A DNA stretch of 33,662 nucleotides from Candidatus Enterocloster faecavium (GTDB lineage: Bacteria > Bacillota > Clostridia > Lachnospirales > Lachnospiraceae), in NCBI GenBank assembly GCA_019118585.1, contig DWYS01000122.1:1-33662 (forward strand), written 5' to 3'. Below are positions 8,249 through 16,841 of this stretch, in pieces. The notes beneath the pieces are model-generated. The model did no database searches, was not told where the DNA came from, and was given only the letters and a program-made list of their open reading frames with translations. The translations under genes and the position numbers were made by a program. Position 1 is the stretch's first letter, and every line of letters starts with the position of its first letter.

Positions 8249-8427
8249 GATTCTCTCCTTTACCTTATGTGATTTAATCGTAATAGTTCAGGACAATCGT
8301 CCAAAACAGTTACATTTACTATAAAATGGGAATAATGGCAGACGCACCAGTGCGATAGCTGGTCCAGCCAGATCTGGCACTGATTTGTGCCTCGTCATAT
8401 TTTTACATAGAATATGTGAGAAGTCAA
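8249..8427 (-). promoter_or_regulatory. pyrB promoter candidate and structured leader
   Basis: On the minus strand a TTGACT box (8427-8422) is followed after 16 bases by TAAAAA (8405-8400), a weak -10. The predicted leader of about 145 bases holds packed short inverted repeats: GGCAC/GTGCC (8376-8391), the palindrome CCAGATCTGG (8368-8377), GCTGG/CCAGC (8358-8368), and a competing CAGTGC/GCACTG pair (8348-8353 with 8377-8382). Only one of the competing pairings can form at a time. I see no T-tract terminator and no clear PyrR loop. The rest of the intergenic stretch up to 8546 shows nothing I can name. Confidence 0.3.
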
Positions 8428-8546
8428 GCTGTTTTTTGTATTTTCCTGAAACAGTTTGGGACGGAGGAAGCGATTGGGGCAAAAACAGTCCTCTCGGACC
8501 AGGAAGGATGTCCACCACGGTGTAAGGAATATTTAAGAAAAACGCA

Positions 8547-8575
8547 ATGGCAGACAGCCGGTTATATGGTATACT
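8547..8575 (+). promoter_or_regulatory. Promoter of the MacB-type ABC operon
   Basis: ATGGCA (8547-8552), a 17-base spacer, TATACT (8570-8575); four and five of six consensus bases. It lies about 30 bases upstream of the ATPase start. Confidence 0.5.
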
Positions 8576-8608
8576 GAAAAAAATGAGACAACATCGGAGA
8601 ATATGTAT

Positions 8609-9343
8609 ATGGAAGAGAAGAAGCCGGTTTCAAAGGACCGGTCCCGGGACCCGGTGATTCGGGTAAAGGGGCTTTATAAGATTTACCGGGTAGGGGAAAC
8701 GAAGGTTTACGCTTTAAATGGTGTGGACTTTGAGGTGAAGCGGGGCCAGTTTGTGGCCATTGTGGGAGCCTCCGGTTCGGGAAAATCTACCCTTTTAAAT
8801 ATGCTTGCAGGCCTGGAGAAGCCTACAAGGGGACAGATCGAGGTTGCAGGCCGCCACATTGAAAAGCTGACGGAGCGTCAGCTGGTGGCCTTCAGACGGG
8901 AGAAAGTGGGATTTATTTTTCAGTCCTACAATCTCTTAAATACGATGAACGCGGTGGAGAATGTGGCACTGCCTCTGGCCTTCAGGGGGATTCCGAAGAA
9001 ACAGCGCCTGGCGGCTGCCAGGAAATACCTGAAGCTGGTGGGAGTGGACAAGCAGGAAAAGCATATGCCCAATCAGATGTCAGGAGGCCAGCAGCAGCGG
9101 GTGGGCATCGCCAGGGCCCTGGTGGTCAATCCGCAGATTATTTTTGCCGATGAGCCTACAGGAAATCTGGATTCCAAAACCACCATGGAAGTGTTACAAT
9201 TGATGCAGCAGATTGTCCGGGAGCAGCACCAGACTCTGGTGATGGTTACCCACGACGACCACCTGGCGTCCTTTGCGGACCGGAGGATCCGGATTATGGA
9301 CGGGAAGATAGTGGGAATTGAGGAGGGAAGAGAAAACCTATGA
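8609..9343 (+). CDS. ABC transporter ATP-binding protein (MacB/LolD type)
   Basis: A 244-residue nucleotide-binding subunit. Walker A is GASGSGKST near residues 53-61, the Q-loop is FIFQSYNLLNTMNAVENV, the signature MSGGQQQRVGIARAL, Walker B IIFADEPTGNLDS, and the switch histidine lies in VMVTHDDHLAS. The SYNLLNTM and DEPTGNLDS wording is typical of the MacB/LolD/FtsE group, which power mechanotransmission-type permeases rather than channel transport. The ATG at 8609 has GGAG 9 bases upstream; the ATG at 8603 is only 3 bases away, so 8609 is preferred. Its stop overlaps the next start by 4 bases (ATGA). It energises the permease at 11171. Confidence 0.95.
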   Translation: MEEKKPVSKDRSRDPVIRVKGLYKIYRVGETKVYALNGVDFEVKRGQFVAIVGASGSGKSTLLNMLAGLEKPTRGQIEVAGRHIEKLTERQLVAFRREKVGFIFQSYNLLNTMNAVENVALPLAFRGIPKKQRLAAARKYLKLVGVDKQEKHMPNQMSGGQQQRVGIARALVVNPQIIFADEPTGNLDSKTTMEVLQLMQQIVREQHQTLVMVTHDDHLASFADRRIRIMDGKIVGIEEGRENL

Positions 9344-11184
9344 GTATGAGGAGCAGGCATTGGCTGACCAGGGGAGCGGCGGTTTTGGCGGCAGCGGTTC
9401 TGGCAGTGTCCGCAAAGCCGGTGATGATATCCGGAGCGGCCGATTACAACCTGGGATACAGCACCAATCCAAGTGAAAATGATTATATTTACACCACCCG
9501 GACGCCCCGGGGCAGGATCGGAAAGTCCATGACGATCTCCTTCCGCATCCGGGCTACGGACAGCGATATGGAAAATGTGCGGGTGCGTTTGGCCCAGACT
9601 ACGGATTTCCAGCAGATCGAAGAGCGGGGGAGCGGCGACTATATTGTAGATTACTACCCCTTCGAGATCATGGAAACCACCTTCGTGTCCAAGTCCGTAG
9701 GAGATATTTCCAAGGACAAGGTGAAAAGCACCTCCCTCTCCGCCCAGGTCCGGCGGGATGCGGGCCAGGGCTACTACAGCATTCCCATTCTGATCGAGTG
9801 GGACGGAGGAGAGGATATTGATTACGTGAATATCTGGATTTCCACGGATACCACCGACGATGAGGAGGATGATACCGAGGAGGAGGGCGTATATTTTGTG
9901 ATTGGGGAAAACCAGTCCACGCCCAGAGGGACCTATCCAAATGTAATGGATTATACGGTGAATGTTCGGAACAAGCGGGATATTACGGCTCAGGACGTAA
10001 CCATCCACATGGAGCTGTCGGAGGATGACGCCAAATTCCCCTTTGAGATCAATGACGGCAATTACGACCGGCATTATGACCGCATCGGCTACGGGGAAAC
10101 GGTGGCAGTGCCCTACAGCATGGCGATCCGCAAGGATTCCTATACCGGATACTATCCGATCAAATTCACCATTACCTTCCGGCTGAGCTCGGAGGGTGAT
10201 CTGCATACGGAGGAGGGAACCTTCTATGTCCATATCACCTCCAAGGACAAGGAGGACGACCTGGGAGATTTCGATGCCAATGACCGTGTCCGGGCCCGTC
10301 TGATCGTGGACAGCTACCACACGGTTCCGGAGGAGGTGTACGCCGGGGACGAGTTCGAGCTGGTCCTGAATATGAAGAACGCTTCCACGGATGTGCCGGC
10401 CAGCAACATTCTCTTTACCATGGAATCGGAGAAAGTGGACGATTCCGCTGTATTTACCACCGAGTCCGGTTCTTCCTCCATTGTGGTGGACGCCCTGGGA
10501 CCGGGACAGAGTACGGAGGTCCGGGCCCGCTATACGGCCAAAGCAGGAGTAGACCAGCGCTCCTACGCCATTACCATAAAGGAGAAGTATGACAGCCCGG
10601 AGTTTAAAAATGCGGAGGAGAGCATCACGGTGGACATTCCGGTCAAGCAGTATGCCCGTCTCAGCACCAGCAATATCGATGTGATGCCCGCCAGCATCAC
10701 GGTGGGTTCGGAGTCCAATGTGATGTTCGGAATCAACAATACCGGAAAGGTGATCCTCTATAACGTCACCGCCTCCTTTCTGGGGGACAGCATAAGCCAG
10801 GTGGATGCCTATGTGGGAAATATCAAGCCTGGGGAGACGGGGAATGTGGATACCATGCTTTCCGGCATCGCTCCCACCATGGACGATGGGACCATTACCA
10901 TATCCATTACCTACGAGGATGAAAATGGGGTGATGGCGGAGCCGGTGGTGAAGGAGATGAACCTCATGGTGACGGAGGATATGAGCATGGATGAAATGTG
11001 GGACCCGGCCATGACAGACCCGGCGCTGACGCAGGAGGAGCCATCTTTCTGGAAGAAATATGGAATCTTCCTGGGGATCGGGGGAGCCGCGGCGGCGGTC
11101 ATCGGGGCGGTCATCATCTGCAAGGTGAGAAAGAAACGGAAGGCAAAGAAGGAGGAAGAGGAGCTGGACGATGAGATTTCCTGA
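9340..11184 (+). CDS. Exported, membrane-anchored CARDB/COG1361-like protein of ABC operon
   Basis: A 614-residue protein with an N-terminal signal sequence (MRSRHWLTRGAAVLAAAVLAVSA) and a single C-terminal membrane helix near residues 573-593, followed by a basic and then acidic tail. The body is beta-rich and repetitive. Repeats around residues 45-160, 175-295, 310-425 and 435-540 carry phrases such as YTVNVRNKRDITAQDV, FELVLNMKNASTDVPASN and VMFGINNTGKVILYNV, typical of NEW3/CARDB modules in COG1361 S-layer-type proteins. It should sit outside the membrane, anchored at its C terminus. Its position between the ATPase (4-base overlap) and the permease (14-base overlap) suggests it is the outer partner of the transporter, in the place an HlyD-type adaptor holds in classical MacAB. 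Substrate unknown. Confidence 0.75.
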   Translation: MSMRSRHWLTRGAAVLAAAVLAVSAKPVMISGAADYNLGYSTNPSENDYIYTTRTPRGRIGKSMTISFRIRATDSDMENVRVRLAQTTDFQQIEERGSGDYIVDYYPFEIMETTFVSKSVGDISKDKVKSTSLSAQVRRDAGQGYYSIPILIEWDGGEDIDYVNIWISTDTTDDEEDDTEEEGVYFVIGENQSTPRGTYPNVMDYTVNVRNKRDITAQDVTIHMELSEDDAKFPFEINDGNYDRHYDRIGYGETVAVPYSMAIRKDSYTGYYPIKFTITFRLSSEGDLHTEEGTFYVHITSKDKEDDLGDFDANDRVRARLIVDSYHTVPEEVYAGDEFELVLNMKNASTDVPASNILFTMESEKVDDSAVFTTESGSSSIVVDALGPGQSTEVRARYTAKAGVDQRSYAITIKEKYDSPEFKNAEESITVDIPVKQYARLSTSNIDVMPASITVGSESNVMFGINNTGKVILYNVTASFLGDSISQVDAYVGNIKPGETGNVDTMLSGIAPTMDDGTITISITYEDENGVMAEPVVKEMNLMVTEDMSMDEMWDPAMTDPALTQEEPSFWKKYGIFLGIGGAAAAVIGAVIICKVRKKRKAKKEEEELDDEIS

Positions 11185-12562
11185 TCTTCTGAGCATGAGC
11201 CTCAACAATTTAAGACGCAGAAAGCTGCGGACTTTTCTGACGGTTCTGGGCGTTATCATCGGAACCGCCTCCATTGTGGTGATGGTTTCCTTAGGTATAG
11301 GCCTCAATGAGCTTCAGATGGAGAGCATTGAAGCGATGGGGAGTCTGACGACCATCGAAGTGTCCTCCCCGTCCATGTATGGAAATGTGGTTTACAGCAG
11401 TTCAGGAGGCATGGTAAGCAGCGGCCAGGACTCGGAGCCCAACTATATTACCGATGATGTGATTGGACAGTTTTCCAGGCTGGAGCATGTGAAGGCAGTT
11501 TCGCCTGTTCTTCAAGTTAATGTGATAGCCAGGCAGGGGGCGTACGAGTGCCAGTATCTGAGTCTTATGGGAGTCAGCCAGTATTATCTGGAGCAGATCC
11601 CTCTGGCAAAAGGCCATATCCCGGCGGAAGGGGAAACGGGCCTGGTAGTGGGAAATACGGTCATCCGTGACTTTACCAATGCCAAGACGGGAGACGGGTA
11701 CTGGCAGACCGGAAAGCTTCCGGAGGTGGACTTTATGGGAAAGCCGCTGTTTGTGATCTTTGACACCAACGCTTATTACCAGTCTCAGGGTACCTCCTCC
11801 GGCTCCGGAGACCAGCAGGCGGTAAGTCCCCCCAAGAAGTACCTGATGGAGACAGTCGGAATGGTAGAGGGGGGGATTGATGACTGGAATTCCTATTCCT
11901 ACTCCATCTATACAGATGTGGAGGGCTTAAAGCAGCAGCTTCGGACGGTGTTCCGCGGAGGAAAGGTTATTCCCGGACAGCCGGTGAATCAGAAGGGAAA
12001 GCCGTACAGCTATTTTGTGTACAACAGTGCCCAGGTATTTGTAGATGATATGGACCATGTGACAGAGGTGCAGAAGGTCATCGGAGATATGGGCTATCAG
12101 GTCTACAGCCAGATGGACTGGCTGGAGAGCCAGAAGCAGCAGTCCAACATTGCCCAGGCGGTGCTGGGAGGCATCGGAGCTGTGGCGCTGTTTGTAGCGG
12201 CGATCGGCATTGCCAATACCATGATGATGTCCATTTATGAGCGGACCAAGGAAATCGGCGTTATGAAGGTGCTTGGCTGCGATATGGGAAATATCCGGAA
12301 TATGTTTCTGATTGAATCCGGCTGCATCGGTTTTCTGGGGGGCGTGGCTGGAATTGTATTGAGCTTCATCATTTCCGGGGTCATCAACCATTTTGTTGGA
12401 GGAGAGCAGCTGACAGGAATGGCAGGGGACCTGTCCCGGATTCCTCTGTGGCTGGCTGCCGCCGCCGTGGTCTTCGCGGTCTTTGTGGGAATGGCGGCAG
12501 GTTTTATGCCGGCCCTGCGGGCCATGAAGCTGAGCCCGCTGGCAGCAATCCGCAATGAGTAA
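11171..12562 (+). CDS. MacB/FtsX-family ABC transporter permease
   Basis: A 463-residue permease with the MacB layout. One N-terminal membrane helix (residues 20-45, RTFLTVLGVIIGTASIVVMVSLGIGL) is followed by a large extracellular MacB_PCD-like domain (about 45-320). The C-terminal FtsX domain has three helices (near 326-350, 382-408 and 424-448) and the family motif ANTMMMSIYERTKEIGVMKVLGC. The end AMKLSPLAAIRNE is typical. It overlaps the exported protein gene by 14 bases. Family knowledge suggests work on substrates at the outer face of the membrane (peptides, lipoproteins or cell-wall processes); the sequence does not show which. Confidence 0.93.
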   Translation: MRFPDLLSMSLNNLRRRKLRTFLTVLGVIIGTASIVVMVSLGIGLNELQMESIEAMGSLTTIEVSSPSMYGNVVYSSSGGMVSSGQDSEPNYITDDVIGQFSRLEHVKAVSPVLQVNVIARQGAYECQYLSLMGVSQYYLEQIPLAKGHIPAEGETGLVVGNTVIRDFTNAKTGDGYWQTGKLPEVDFMGKPLFVIFDTNAYYQSQGTSSGSGDQQAVSPPKKYLMETVGMVEGGIDDWNSYSYSIYTDVEGLKQQLRTVFRGGKVIPGQPVNQKGKPYSYFVYNSAQVFVDDMDHVTEVQKVIGDMGYQVYSQMDWLESQKQQSNIAQAVLGGIGAVALFVAAIGIANTMMMSIYERTKEIGVMKVLGCDMGNIRNMFLIESGCIGFLGGVAGIVLSFIISGVINHFVGGEQLTGMAGDLSRIPLWLAAAAVVFAVFVGMAAGFMPALRAMKLSPLAAIRNE

Positions 12563-12633
12563 AGAGATTCTTTCATTCGCTTTCGCAATCGGATTTATAA
12601 GGAAAATTCATAAGTAATCCTTCTTAAAAACAC

Positions 12634-12662
12634 TTGCATGATTAGAAAAAATCATATATGAT
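12634..12662 (+). promoter_or_regulatory. Promoter upstream of the ZTP riboswitch
   Basis: TTGCAT (12634-12639), a 17-base spacer, TATGAT (12657-12662). Transcription should begin near 12669, just before the aptamer. An inverted repeat ATGATT/AATCAT (12638-12643 with 12650-12655) spans the -35 edge and spacer and could be a repressor site. Confidence 0.7.
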
Positions 12663-12670
12663 AGAAACAG

Positions 12671-12746
12671 AAGATGTGTGACTGGCGGAAAGTGGAGATT
12701 ACCACAGGGAGCACATCGGATGTTTTGAAAGCCGGCCGCCTGGGCA
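12671..12746 (+). ncRNA. ZTP/ZMP riboswitch (pfl motif) aptamer
   Basis: The conserved pfl core is present in order: GTGACTGGCGG (12678-12688), GTGG...ACCAC stem (12692-12705), AGGGAGC (12706-12712), then the distal CCGCCTGGGCA (12736-12746). GATGTG (12673-12678) pairs with CACATC (12712-12717) as P1, and the distal CGCC can pair with GGCG as the pseudoknot. The last aptamer bases are also the left arm of the terminator at 12736-12780, so ligand binding should prevent termination (ON switch). It precedes the two genes that use up AICAR (ZMP), the ligand. Confidence 0.93.
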
Positions 12747-12780
12747 TACTATGGATCCGTATGCCCAGGCGGTTTTGTTA
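12736..12780 (+). terminator. Riboswitch expression-platform terminator
   Basis: A perfect 14-bp stem (12736-12749 with 12759-12772), 9-base loop and TTTTGTTA tail. The left arm includes the CCGCCTGGGCA strand required by the ZTP aptamer, so the two folds exclude each other. Confidence 0.92.
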
Positions 12781-12837
12781 TTACGTTGTTACGAGCACTT
12801 GACACCTGCAGCAAGCAAAGGAAAGGAGATTTTTCAG

Positions 12838-13551
12838 ATGCAGATTACAACCCTGGAAGAAGCGTTAAAGGGAAATTCCTACCCCGGAAGAGGAATCCTG
12901 ATAGGCCGGACGGAGGACGGGGAGAAGGCGGTAGTCGCCTATTTCATTATGGGGAGAAGCGAAAACAGCCGCAACCGGGTTTTCGTGGAGGACGGACAGG
13001 GAATCCAGACCCAGGCTTTTGACCCGGATAAGCTGAAGGACCCCAGCCTGATTATTTATGCCCCGGTGCGGGTACTGGGAAATAAGACCATTGTCACCAA
13101 CGGCGATCAGACGGATACCATTTACGAGGGAATGGACCGTCAGCTGACCTTTGAACAGTCGCTCCGCTCCAGATGCTTTGAGCCGGATGGGCCCAATTAC
13201 ACTCCGAGGATCTCCGGGATTCTTCACCTGGAGGATGGAAGCTGCAACTATGCGCTCTCGATTTTAAAGAGCAGCGATGGGAACCCGGAAAGCTGCCATC
13301 ATTTCACCTTTGCATACAAGAAGCCGGTCCCCGGCGAGGGAAGACTGATCCACACCTACCTTCACGATGGAAATCCGCTTCCCAGCTTTGAGGGAGAGCC
13401 GAAGAGAGTTGAAGTGAAGGGGGATCTGGACACCTTGACCGAGCAGCTCTGGGACTGCCTGGATGCAGAAAACAGGGTATCTCTCTTTGTGCGGATGATC
13501 GATTTGAAAACCGGAAGCTATGAGAGCAGAATTGTAAATAAAAATCAGTAA
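12838..13551 (+). CDS. IMP cyclohydrolase, stand-alone (PurO-like)
   Basis: A 237-residue protein of the PurO-like IMP cyclohydrolase family, which closes FAICAR to IMP, the last step of purine synthesis. Family features are the start TTLEEALKGNSYPGRGILIGRT, MGRSENSRNRVF near residues 40-52, and YTPRISGILHLEDG near 121-134. The ATG at 12838 has AGGAGA 9 bases upstream. The frame is open back to 12751, but that part encodes the riboswitch terminator and is not coding. The AICAR formyltransferase follows 21 bases later, so the two activities of fused PurH come from two adjacent genes. Regulation is by the ZTP riboswitch. Confidence 0.9.
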   Translation: MQITTLEEALKGNSYPGRGILIGRTEDGEKAVVAYFIMGRSENSRNRVFVEDGQGIQTQAFDPDKLKDPSLIIYAPVRVLGNKTIVTNGDQTDTIYEGMDRQLTFEQSLRSRCFEPDGPNYTPRISGILHLEDGSCNYALSILKSSDGNPESCHHFTFAYKKPVPGEGRLIHTYLHDGNPLPSFEGEPKRVEVKGDLDTLTEQLWDCLDAENRVSLFVRMIDLKTGSYESRIVNKNQ

Positions 13552-13572
13552 AGAGCAGGGGGAGGAATAAAA

Positions 13573-14751
13573 ATGAAGGAATTGGAATTAAAATATGGCT
13601 GCAATCCCAATCAGAAGCCATCCAGAATTTTTATGGAGGGGGAAGGAGAGCTGCCGATTCAGGTGCTGAATGGAAAGCCCGGCTACATCAATTTTCTGGA
13701 CGCCTTAAACGGATGGCAGCTGGTGCGGGAATTGAAGGAGGCCACCGGACTTCCCGCTGCCACATCCTTTAAACACGTTTCTCCGGCAGGTGCAGCAGTG
13801 GGGCGGCCATTAAGCGATACACTGAGAAAAATTTACTGGGTGGATGATCTGGGAGAGCTGACTCCTCTGGCAAGCGCCTACGCCAGAGCGAGAGGAGCGG
13901 ACCGGATGTCCTCCTTCGGAGATTTCATCGCGCTTTCCGATGTCTGCGATGTCTGCACCGCTCAGTTGATTAAGCGGGAGGTGTCCGACGGTGTCATCGC
14001 TCCCGGATATGAGCCGGAAGCTCTGGAAATTTTAAAGTCCAAGAAAAAGGGTGGCTACAATGTGATCCAGATCGATCCTTCCTATGAGCCGGCGCCTCTG
14101 GAGAGAAAGCAGGTATTCGGCATTACATTTGAGCAGGGACACAACGATCTGAAAATTGACAGGAGCCTGTTGAACAATATTGTGACGGAGAACAAGAATC
14201 TTCCGGATGAGGCGGCAGAGGACCTTCTGATCGCTCTGATCACCCTGAAATATACCCAGTCCAACTCAGTCTGCTATGTAAAGGACGGCCAGGCCATCGG
14301 GATCGGGGCAGGACAGCAGTCCAGGGTCCACTGTACCCGTCTGGCAGGAAATAAGGCGGACAACTGGTTTTTGCGGCAGGCCCCCCAGGTTTTGGATCTG
14401 CCCTTCCGCGGGGATATTAAGCGGGCTGACCGGGACAATGCCATTGATGTTTACATCGGAGAGGATTCTATGGATGTGCTGGGAGAGGGACGCTGGGAGG
14501 CTGTCTTTACGGAGAAGCCGCCGGTCTTTACGAGAGAGGAAAAAAGGGCCTGGCTGGACAAGCTGACCGGCGTAGCATTAGGTTCGGACGCCTTCTTCCC
14601 CTTTGGGGACAACATCGACCGGGCAAAAAAGAGCGGTGTGGTCTATGTGGCGCAGCCGGGAGGCTCTGTCCGGGATGACCAGGTAATCGAAACCTGCAAT
14701 CAGTATGGCATGGTGATGGCATTTACCGGCATCCGTCTGTTCCATCACTAA
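13573..14751 (+). CDS. AICAR formyltransferase, stand-alone PurH C-terminal domain type
   Basis: A 392-residue enzyme that formylates AICAR (ZMP) with 10-formyl-tetrahydrofolate, giving FAICAR. It matches the transformylase half of PurH with no MGS/cyclohydrolase domain. The catalytic K67-H68 pair is in [50 protein letters not shown] and [13 protein letters not shown] are other family blocks. The ATG has GGAGGA 7 to 8 bases upstream. It forms an operon with the cyclohydrolase at 12838 under a riboswitch that senses its own substrate. I do not give the symbol purH because the protein is only one half of the usual fusion. Confidence 0.95.
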   Translation: MKELELKYGCNPNQKPSRIFMEGEGELPIQVLNGKPGYINFLDALNGWQLVRELKEATGLPAATSFKHVSPAGAAVGRPLSDTLRKIYWVDDLGELTPLASAYARARGADRMSSFGDFIALSDVCDVCTAQLIKREVSDGVIAPGYEPEALEILKSKKKGGYNVIQIDPSYEPAPLERKQVFGITFEQGHNDLKIDRSLLNNIVTENKNLPDEAAEDLLIALITLKYTQSNSVCYVKDGQAIGIGAGQQSRVHCTRLAGNKADNWFLRQAPQVLDLPFRGDIKRADRDNAIDVYIGEDSMDVLGEGRWEAVFTEKPPVFTREEKRAWLDKLTGVALGSDAFFPFGDNIDRAKKSGVVYVAQPGGSVRDDQVIETCNQYGMVMAFTGIRLFHH

Positions 14752-14901
14752 AGCGAATGTGCAGCGGTCCGGAATGTCCGAGACAGGGCGCAAAAAATGT
14801 AAAAGTTTTGTGAACAATGTAAAGTTTGTGCAAATAAGCCCTTGAATGTTCATCCGCTTTTATGTTACCATGACGGTATTCTGTGAAGTGAGGATCCGTC
14901 T

Positions 14902-16758
14902 GTGACAAAAGAAAAAGCTGTTTTAATTCTAAAATATGGGCGAAAAGTCCTAGGGATCGCCGGCCTGATTCTCATGCCTGTTGCCTCGTACCTGATGTTC
15001 GAGTACGTGACAGGGAATCTGGCGGCGGTTCCTTTTTCTATGGCCATACTGAATATCTGCTGGATAGGAGTGCTGTATCTGGCCGCATTTGTTTTGAGCG
15101 GCCGCTCCAGAATTTCCATTCCGCTTATTTCCCTGTTTTTGCTGGCCCTTTCCATCGGAGAAACCTTTGTGATGGAGTTTCGCAGCCGCCCGATTATGCT
15201 GTGGGATGCGATGGCTGTTTCCACTGCGGTAAGCGTGACGAAAAATTATCGTTTTGACCTTTCGCCGGAGATGATCCGGGCCATTGTGCTGACGCTTTTC
15301 CTCAACGTGGTGCTGTTTGCCTGTCCTGTGCGCCTGAAGGGGAAAAAACTGTGCCTGGCTGCAGCCGGGGCGGGAACGGCGGTGATCGCTGCTTTTCTGC
15401 TTGGCTTTTACGGCTGGCTGGTACCGGTCAAGGATCTGTGCCTGAACATGTGGGATGTTTCTTCCACCTATGAGGGACTGGGCTATATGCTCTCTACAGC
15501 AGTTTCTGTGCGCTACCTGAAGGCGGAGAAGCCTTCGGGATACAGCGCGGCCCGGATCCAGGAGATTTACAGGCAGACAGAGCAGGAGGAGGCTCTGGAG
15601 CAGGAGGCGCAGGAACAGGAGCCGGTCCAGCCGGTCAACGTAATCTGCATCATGAACGAAAGTCTTTCCGATTTAAAGGTTGTGGGGGACTTTGAAACCA
15701 ATCAGCCCTATTTTCCCTTTATCAGCACACTGAGAGAGAATACGGTCCGGGGAAACCTCTGCATGCCTGTTTTCGGGGCGATGACCAGCAACTCGGAATT
15801 TGAGTTCCTGACGGGGGATTCCATGGCCCTTCTGCCGGCGGGAACCAGCGCCTATCAGTTTCAGGTCAAGCCGGGAATTAAGACGCTGGTCAGCACAATG
15901 GAGGACCAGGGCTATCGGACAGTGGCGGTCCATCCTTATCCGGGGGCAAACTGGAACAGGGAGTATGTCTATGAATGTATGGGATTTGACGAGTTTTTGG
16001 ATGAGGAAGCGTTTGAGGGAGCCCAGGTTCTGAGAGCCTATGTGGACGACCAGGGCGATTATGAGAAATTGATGCAGCTGGTGGAGGAGAAGGATGATCC
16101 ACAGGAGAAGCTTTTTATCTTTAACGTGACCATGCAGAACCATGGAGGATATGAGACCCGGTACGATAATTTTGACCAGCAGGTATGGCTGACAGGAAAG
16201 ATGGAGGGGAAATACCCCCAGACGGACCAGTATCTTTCCCTGATGCTGGAGTCGGACCGGGCATTCCAGAACCTGATTGAACACTTCCAGAACTGTGAGG
16301 AGCCTACTATGATCGTCCTATTCGGAGACCATCAGCCGGCAGTGGAGGATGAATTTTTCGATGAGATTTACGGGGAACCCAGTTACCTGGTTCACACCGG
16401 GGACCGTCTGATGTGGTATAAGACCCCCTTCATCATCTGGACCAACTATGAAAATGAGCCGGAGGACTTAGGAGACATGGGAGCGGTATATCTGGGAAGC
16501 CTCATGCTTCAGGAGGCAGGGCTTGAAATGACGCCCTACAATTCCTTTCTGCTTGAGATGAAGGAGGAGCTGCCGGTCATCCATATGCTGGGCGGCTACG
16601 ACCAGGAGGAGAATTATTATTCCTGGGAACAGCTGGAGGGAGAGAACAATCCCTCTCACAGCCGGATAGCGGACTACGAAAACCTGGTCTACAACCATCT
16701 GTTTGATCCCGCTGTTTATGAGCCGATGTTTTCCCTGTGGGAGTCCACGGAAAAATAG
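14902..16758 (+). CDS. LTA synthase family phosphoglycerol transferase-like protein
   Basis: A 618-residue membrane protein with about five N-terminal helices (within residues 1-175) and a large extracellular domain of the alkaline-phosphatase/sulfatase fold (about 245-600). Expected metal and catalytic residues are present: E253 in CIMNESLSDL, the nucleophile T295 in FGAMTSNSEFEFLTG, H414 in NVTMQNHGGY and D476-H477 in FGDHQPA. This is the LtaS architecture, which moves glycerol phosphate from phosphatidylglycerol onto lipoteichoic acid or other cell-surface polymers. Which polymer is made is not shown. The start is GTG with a GAGGAT site about 10 bases upstream. The 150 bases before it show no convincing promoter. 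Confidence 0.9.
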   Translation: MTKEKAVLILKYGRKVLGIAGLILMPVASYLMFEYVTGNLAAVPFSMAILNICWIGVLYLAAFVLSGRSRISIPLISLFLLALSIGETFVMEFRSRPIMLWDAMAVSTAVSVTKNYRFDLSPEMIRAIVLTLFLNVVLFACPVRLKGKKLCLAAAGAGTAVIAAFLLGFYGWLVPVKDLCLNMWDVSSTYEGLGYMLSTAVSVRYLKAEKPSGYSAARIQEIYRQTEQEEALEQEAQEQEPVQPVNVICIMNESLSDLKVVGDFETNQPYFPFISTLRENTVRGNLCMPVFGAMTSNSEFEFLTGDSMALLPAGTSAYQFQVKPGIKTLVSTMEDQGYRTVAVHPYPGANWNREYVYECMGFDEFLDEEAFEGAQVLRAYVDDQGDYEKLMQLVEEKDDPQEKLFIFNVTMQNHGGYETRYDNFDQQVWLTGKMEGKYPQTDQYLSLMLESDRAFQNLIEHFQNCEEPTMIVLFGDHQPAVEDEFFDEIYGEPSYLVHTGDRLMWYKTPFIIWTNYENEPEDLGDMGAVYLGSLMLQEAGLEMTPYNSFLLEMKEELPVIHMLGGYDQEENYYSWEQLEGENNPSHSRIADYENLVYNHLFDPAVYEPMFSLWESTEK

Positions 16759-16785
16759 TACCGGCCTTCCAAAGATTGTAAAAGC

Positions 16786-16813
16786 ACTCTGAAAGCCGTC
16801 CGGGCATAAGATG
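16786..16813 (+). promoter_or_regulatory. Possible SigE/SigK-type promoter of sigK
   Basis: CATAAGAT (16805-16812) matches six of eight bases of the SigE -10 element and most of the SigK -10 (CATANNNTA). An AC pair lies 17 bases upstream (16786-16787), as in SigK promoters. It sits about 30 bases before the sigK start. The motif is short, so this is tentative. Confidence 0.35.
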
Positions 16814-16841
16814 AAAGTAAGGAACAATAAGGCGGCTTTCA

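Noticed and set aside
8249-8427. PyrR-binding attenuator upstream of pyrB
   Set aside because: The conserved PyrR loop and a leader terminator could not be found; only unspecific inverted repeats are visible.
9073-11307. Minus-strand open frame of 744 codons opposite the ABC operon
   Set aside because: It is antisense to two well-supported genes, has no recognisable domain, shows odd composition (many Ile/His/Gly/Arg) and spans two real genes. Long antisense frames arise easily from the codon bias here.
12751-12837. Upstream extension of the IMP cyclohydrolase frame
   Set aside because: This segment forms the riboswitch terminator; a ribosome site points to 12838.
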